Of a stretch of 64,000 nt of DNA, positions 61,016 through 64,000 are shown in pieces. Made by a program: the position numbers and the translations under genes. Position 1 is the first letter of the stretch. The number at the start of each line of letters is the position of its first letter. A model generated the notes under the pieces. The model ran no database searches, was not told the DNA's origin, and worked only from the letters and a program-made list of their open reading frames with translations. Origin of the DNA: Micromonospora sp. CPCC 205371 (lineage in GTDB: Bacteria; Actinomycetota; Actinomycetes; Mycobacteriales; Micromonosporaceae); assembly GCF_026130045.1 (NCBI RefSeq), contig NZ_JAIBNX010000001.1, positions 63,994 to 127,993 on the forward strand. Reading direction: 5' to 3'.

Positions 61016-61633
61016 TCAGCTCGCGGCGTACGGGCTGACCACCGGGTCAGGGTCGCCGTCGCCGTCGGTGTCCTGGATGGTCACATCCGGTACGCCGTCG
61101 GCGTTGACGTCGATCTTCACGACGTCGGGGTCGCCGTCGTAGTTGGTGTCTTCGACCCAGGTGTCCGGACGGCCGTTGTAGTCGCTGTCGACCACCAGGT
61201 GATCGACGTTTCCGTCGTCGTTCCGGTCGCTGGCGACGTAGTCGATCCGCCCGTCCTGGTTGGTGTCGGCGAGCACCTGGTCGACGTTTCCGTCGTCGTC
61301 GTAGTCGCGCAGGATCGTGTCGAGCCGCCCGTCGTGGTTGCTGTCGACGTAGCTGACCTCGGGAGTGCCGTCGCTGTCACGGTCGTGCTGCACCAGGTCG
61401 GCGTAGTGGTCACCGTCGTGGTCGGTCACCACGTCGGTCGAGCCGTCGATGTTGTGCTGCACGATCGAGTGCGGCTCGTGGCCGGGGTCCGACTCGGGGC
61501 CGTAGCCGTCGTGGCCGTACGCGTCAGGGGTGTACGTGTCGCTGGTGTGCTCGTACGACTCGTCACTGGAGCCGAAACCGTCGTGCTCGGTGCTCGGGTC
61601 CTCGGTGAGGGTGGGGTCGTCGAGTTCGCTCAT
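61016..61633 (-). CDS. Asp-rich protein with ten 13-residue calcium-loop-like repeats
   Basis: 205 residues from the ATG at 61633. The first 60 residues are acidic and Tyr/His/Ser-rich. Residues about 70-200 form ten consecutive 13-residue units (DSNHDGRLDTILR, DYDDDGNVDQVLA, DTNQDGRIDYVAS and so on), each with Asp at positions 1, 5 and 9 and Gly at 6. The pattern suggests a beta-solenoid or stacked calcium loops. There is no secretion signal. It is a paralogue of the 79-residue neighbour, and each has its own terminator. Confidence 0.78.
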   Translation of the reverse strand: MSELDDPTLTEDPSTEHDGFGSSDESYEHTSDTYTPDAYGHDGYGPESDPGHEPHSIVQHNIDGSTDVVTDHDGDHYADLVQHDRDSDGTPEVSYVDSNHDGRLDTILRDYDDDGNVDQVLADTNQDGRIDYVASDRNDDGNVDHLVVDSDYNGRPDTWVEDTNYDGDPDVVKIDVNADGVPDVTIQDTDGDGDPDPVVSPYAAS

Positions 61634-61724
61634 CGTGGGCTCCGTCTCGGGGATCGCTGTGGTGATGAGAAGACCGTACGGCCCTCAAACCACCCAGTGA
61701 TCCCCGAAACGTGCCACTGCGGCG

Positions 61725-63059
61725 CTAGTGCTGGAGTTGGACTCCGGCCTTGGAGAGCGCCTTGATGACGTCGGCCGACTCGCCGTACCCGATCACCAGG
61801 ACCGCGTCGGCACCGAACTCTTTGATCTCCTTGGCGCCCTCGGAGAAGTCGAGGCTGCTCTCGGCGTCTGCCGGCGGCTCGTACGTGATGAGCTTGATGT
61901 GGTCGGCGTTCACGCCGGCCTTTTCCAACTCGGCACGCACGTTGCCCTGCAGGCCCTCGCCGTACGAATCCTTACGCGCCACGATCGCGATCTCCTGAGG
62001 CCCGTCGCGCATGATCACGTCGGCCAGCGCGCGGCCCTGGAGGAGGTCGGACGGCGCGGTACGGAAGTACAGGCCCTTGTCGTCGACGGTGCTGAGCCCC
62101 GCGTCGGTGTTGCACGGTGAGAAGAGGATCAGCCCGGCTGCCACCACGTCCGGCAGGACGGCCCGGGAGATGCCCGACGCGCCCGCTCCGATGATCACGT
62201 GGACGCCGGCCCTGATGTGCGAGGCCACCGTCTGCTTGGCCTTGTCGGGATTGGTGCCGTCGTCGCCCGGAATCCACTCGACCGGCTCGCCGAGGACGCC
62301 ACCGGCCGCGTTGACCTCGCGGAGCGCGAGCGCGGCGCCCGCCTCCAGCGGTGGGTTGGCCAGCGCCAGGTCACCCGTCTGCGGCAACAGGCCGCCGATC
62401 TTCAGCGGGGCGCCAGCGTCGTCGCCGGTCGCGCCCTTGCGCGGGCTCGGCGCCCGCTTGGTGGTGGTCGTCGACTCGTCACCCGCGCCGACGAACTCCG
62501 TCTTGTTGTCGTCGAGCTTGTCGGACGAGTCGAAGTGCAGCGTGGCGTACGAAGCCGTGGACGGCTCACCCGCATCGGTGAACCCTCCGCGCTTGAGCGA
62601 GACCCCCCGGTACTCGATGTCGCGCCCGGCGCGGGCCAGGTCGAGGCAGCCGTCGACGGTGTCGCAGCGCTCGCCGCCCGTGGTGACGCCGTTGATGTAC
62701 TTCGCGATGTCGGCGGGCGCGGTGCTCCCAGCGAGCTGTGTCGCCAGCGCGCTGATCACCACCGCGTCGTACGACTCGCCTGAGTACACGAAGTCGCCCA
62801 GGTCAGGGTCGAGCGACCGGAGCCGCTGCTTGAAGTCGTCGCTCAGTGGCGTGAGGGGTGTGGTGCCCTTCATACCGGCCAGCAGACCATTCTGGTCCTT
62901 GAACTCGTCGCCGAACGAGTTGATCATGTTGCCGTCGGATCCATAGAGCCGGACGGGACCGTCGGTGGGACTGTCCGTCTCACTCTTCGACGCGCAGCCG
63001 ACGGTGGTCAGCAAGAGCGCGGCGCAGGCGACCAGAGCGGCGTTGCGCAGGCGGGGCAT
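61725..63059 (-). CDS. LivJ-type ABC substrate-binding lipoprotein, circularly permuted
   Basis: 444 residues from the ATG at 63059. Lipoprotein signal with lipid Cys22 (TTVGC). The part that normally ends a LivJ-type protein comes first: residues 36-196 (VRLYGSDGNMINSFGDEF, SYDAVVISALA, CDTVDGCLD). A 22-residue Thr/Lys/Gly linker follows, then the normal N-terminal part (219-444: LKIGGLLPQTGDLALANPP, FSPCNTDAGLS, FRTAPSDLLQGRALAD). The protein ends at AGVQLQH, exactly where VRLYGSDGN would continue in a standard member. No permease or ATPase genes for amino-acid import are adjacent. The ligand is unknown. Confidence 0.85.
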   Translation of the reverse strand: MPRLRNAALVACAALLLTTVGCASKSETDSPTDGPVRLYGSDGNMINSFGDEFKDQNGLLAGMKGTTPLTPLSDDFKQRLRSLDPDLGDFVYSGESYDAVVISALATQLAGSTAPADIAKYINGVTTGGERCDTVDGCLDLARAGRDIEYRGVSLKRGGFTDAGEPSTASYATLHFDSSDKLDDNKTEFVGAGDESTTTTKRAPSPRKGATGDDAGAPLKIGGLLPQTGDLALANPPLEAGAALALREVNAAGGVLGEPVEWIPGDDGTNPDKAKQTVASHIRAGVHVIIGAGASGISRAVLPDVVAAGLILFSPCNTDAGLSTVDDKGLYFRTAPSDLLQGRALADVIMRDGPQEIAIVARKDSYGEGLQGNVRAELEKAGVNADHIKLITYEPPADAESSLDFSEGAKEIKEFGADAVLVIGYGESADVIKALSKAGVQLQH

Positions 63060-63181
63060 CTAGTAAGTCCTCCCTCCCCGGGGGGTCGGCGGGGGTCCGC
63101 TGCGCACACTAGCGTGCCATCGGTACGCAGTGTGACTGCGGTCGTAGGCCATCTTCGTACCAACGGGTAACGTGGCGCCAC

Positions 63182-63595
63182 GTGGACGCTGTCACAGACG
63201 TCTCGCCCCAGACGTATCCCACCGCCGGGGCGCTCGCCGAGCGCATGGGCATCACCATCGTCGAAGTATCGGCCGAACGCGTCGTCGGCACCATGCCTGT
63301 CGATGGCAACACCCAACCCATGGGACTGTTACACGGTGGCGCATCCGCCGTACTGGCCGAAACACTCGGCTCGTACGGTGCGGCCGTGCACGGGTACTCG
63401 GTCGGGCGGCCCATGGCGGTGGGCGTGGAGTTGAACGTCACACACCACCGCAGCGCCCGCACCGGCGTCGTCACGGGTGTGGCAGTACCCGTGCACCGCG
63501 GCGGCACGCTCGCCACGTATGAGATCGCTATCACGGACGAATCCGGTCGCCGGGTCTGCTCAGGCCGGCTGACCTGCTTGTTGAAGTCCGCCTGA
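63182..63595 (+). CDS. PaaI/YbgC-like hotdog thioesterase
   Basis: 137 residues from the GTG at 63182. Single hotdog domain with the acyl-CoA thioesterase motif MGLLHGGASAVLAETLGSYGA and GVELNVTHHRSARTGVVTGVA. Family members hydrolyse phenylacetyl-CoA-type or 1,4-dihydroxy-2-naphthoyl-CoA esters. Because menaquinone here seems to be made by the futalosine route, a general acyl-CoA thioesterase role is more likely. TAACGT lies 8 bases before the start. Confidence 0.85.
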   Translation: MDAVTDVSPQTYPTAGALAERMGITIVEVSAERVVGTMPVDGNTQPMGLLHGGASAVLAETLGSYGAAVHGYSVGRPMAVGVELNVTHHRSARTGVVTGVAVPVHRGGTLATYEIAITDESGRRVCSGRLTCLLKSA

Positions 63596-63641
63596 GTGCC
63601 CGATTCTCGGCCGTTCCGCTGCGGTGCTTGACCGGGCGGCA

Positions 63642-63647
63642 TACCCT
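63642..63647 (+). promoter_or_regulatory. -10 hexamer TACCCT, leaderless start
   Basis: TACCCT ends 7 bases before the GTG at 63655 and no ribosome site is present. Confidence 0.4.
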
Positions 63648-63654
63648 TCCGCTC

Positions 63655-64000
63655 GTGACGGATGTACCACCCGAGGCGCTCGACGACGCCGCCCAGGTGT
63701 TGCGCAGCGCGCTCGCCGGCGACACCGATGGGGTGGTCGGCACGTTCGACGCCGTCGTCGACCGGTCCGGAGTCGCGGGTGCGTACGACGTCGCATGGTG
63801 CATCGCCGCCACGATGGTGGGCGACAACGTCCCCCGAGGCCGGTGGACGCTCGACTTCCCCGGCATCGACGAAGCCGGCTACGACACCCGTTGGGTGGCC
63901 CGCTTCGTGAGCGCGTACGCCAACTCCGACGCCTCCACGGGCGAGGCCCTCTTCGGCGCCGCCATCGCCGACGGCCAACTCCCCGAGTGTCTGCTCACCC
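63655..64000 (+). CDS. Hypothetical protein, 5' part (runs off window)
   Basis: 115 residues are visible from the GTG at 63655 and the frame is open to base 64000. No signal peptide; the sequence is acidic and soluble (VTDVPPEALDDAAQVLRSAL at the start, AYDVAWCIAATMVGDNVP, RWVARFVSAYANSD). I recognise no domain. The GTG is supported by a TANNNT hexamer at leaderless spacing. Confidence 0.6.
   Translation, partial: MTDVPPEALDDAAQVLRSALAGDTDGVVGTFDAVVDRSGVAGAYDVAWCIAATMVGDNVPRGRWTLDFPGIDEAGYDTRWVARFVSAYANSDASTGEALFGAAIADGQLPECLLT

Noticed and set aside
61680..61730. Frameshift as explanation for the early end of the substrate-binding protein
   Set aside because: Sequence after the stop does not encode the missing C-terminal part in any frame, and that part is present at the N terminus instead.
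63182..63595. Assignment as menaquinone DHNA-CoA thioesterase
   Set aside because: The window carries futalosine-type mqn genes, so an o-succinylbenzoate-route enzyme is not expected. Sequence alone supports only the PaaI-like family.
1..64000. tRNA, rRNA, prophage and insertion-sequence genes
   Set aside because: No clover-leaf, rRNA core or transposase/integrase motif was found by reading. A dedicated tRNA scan was not possible.

Overview
The window is about 70% GC, densely packed and almost entirely protein-coding. Many genes start with GTG or TTG and overlap by ATGA or GTGA. bldC, valine dehydrogenase, a large SARP/BTAD regulator, futalosine-type menaquinone genes and a FabG4/FadA2-type beta-oxidation locus all point to a filamentous actinobacterium. 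My best guess is a member of the Micromonosporaceae; that is inference from gene content, not a computed placement. I saw no rRNA, tRNA, CRISPR array, prophage or insertion sequence.

Layout. 1-603: 3' end of a class I terpene synthase. 594-2911 (-): late menaquinone genes mqnL-mqnP. 3041-3718: a secreted protein. 4131-9908 (-): one overlapping operon hemL, histidine phosphatase, resA/tlpA, ccdA, resB, ccsB for haem supply and cytochrome c maturation. 10054-20014: signalling block (STAS protein, membrane SARP regulator with a C-terminal HhH domain, lipoprotein, receiver-only response regulator, 1466-residue poly-HAMP hybrid kinase, and a fused ATPase/GAF/PP2C phosphatase). 20028: purD. 21889-24966 (-): electron-transfer operon (Ser-rich membrane peptide, ApbE, ferric-reductase-like membrane protein, NuoF-like flavoprotein, small ferredoxin). 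25032-33370: beta-oxidation locus in two divergent units, with matching palindromes at both divergent promoters. 33388-46436: purB, purSQL, purF and purM, interspersed with a trypsin-like protease, a Mn exporter under a yybP-ykoY riboswitch, a ComB-like protein, a Gly/Tyr-rich membrane protein and an SCP-like protein. 46573-47893: a radical-SAM/precursor-peptide pair. 48073-51142: DUF3073 protein, vdh, an unknown gene and bldC. 51216-58645 (-): four-gene MacB/FtsX-like ABC system. 58755-60646: membrane protein and PrsW-like protease. 60683-61633 (-): two Asp-rich 13-residue-repeat proteins. 61725-63059 (-): a substrate-binding lipoprotein. 63182-64000: a thioesterase and an incomplete gene.

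Three observations stand out. (1) The radical SAM enzyme at 46573 overlaps a 75-residue peptide whose tail carries four aromatic-X-Asn/His motifs, which looks like a cyclophane RiPP. It sits in an otherwise conserved purM-DUF3073-vdh-bldC neighbourhood. (2) The substrate-binding lipoprotein at 61725-63059 has its two halves in swapped order, as a natural circular permutation of the LivJ fold would. (3) A 76-77 bp hairpin element with a fixed 19-nt leader occurs three times, each time between convergent genes; one copy starts inside the stop codon of the RiPP precursor.

Transcription signals: several genes have a TANNNT hexamer exactly 6-7 nt before the start codon and no Shine-Dalgarno sequence, as expected for leaderless mRNAs. 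Long inverted repeats between convergent genes look like bidirectional terminators.
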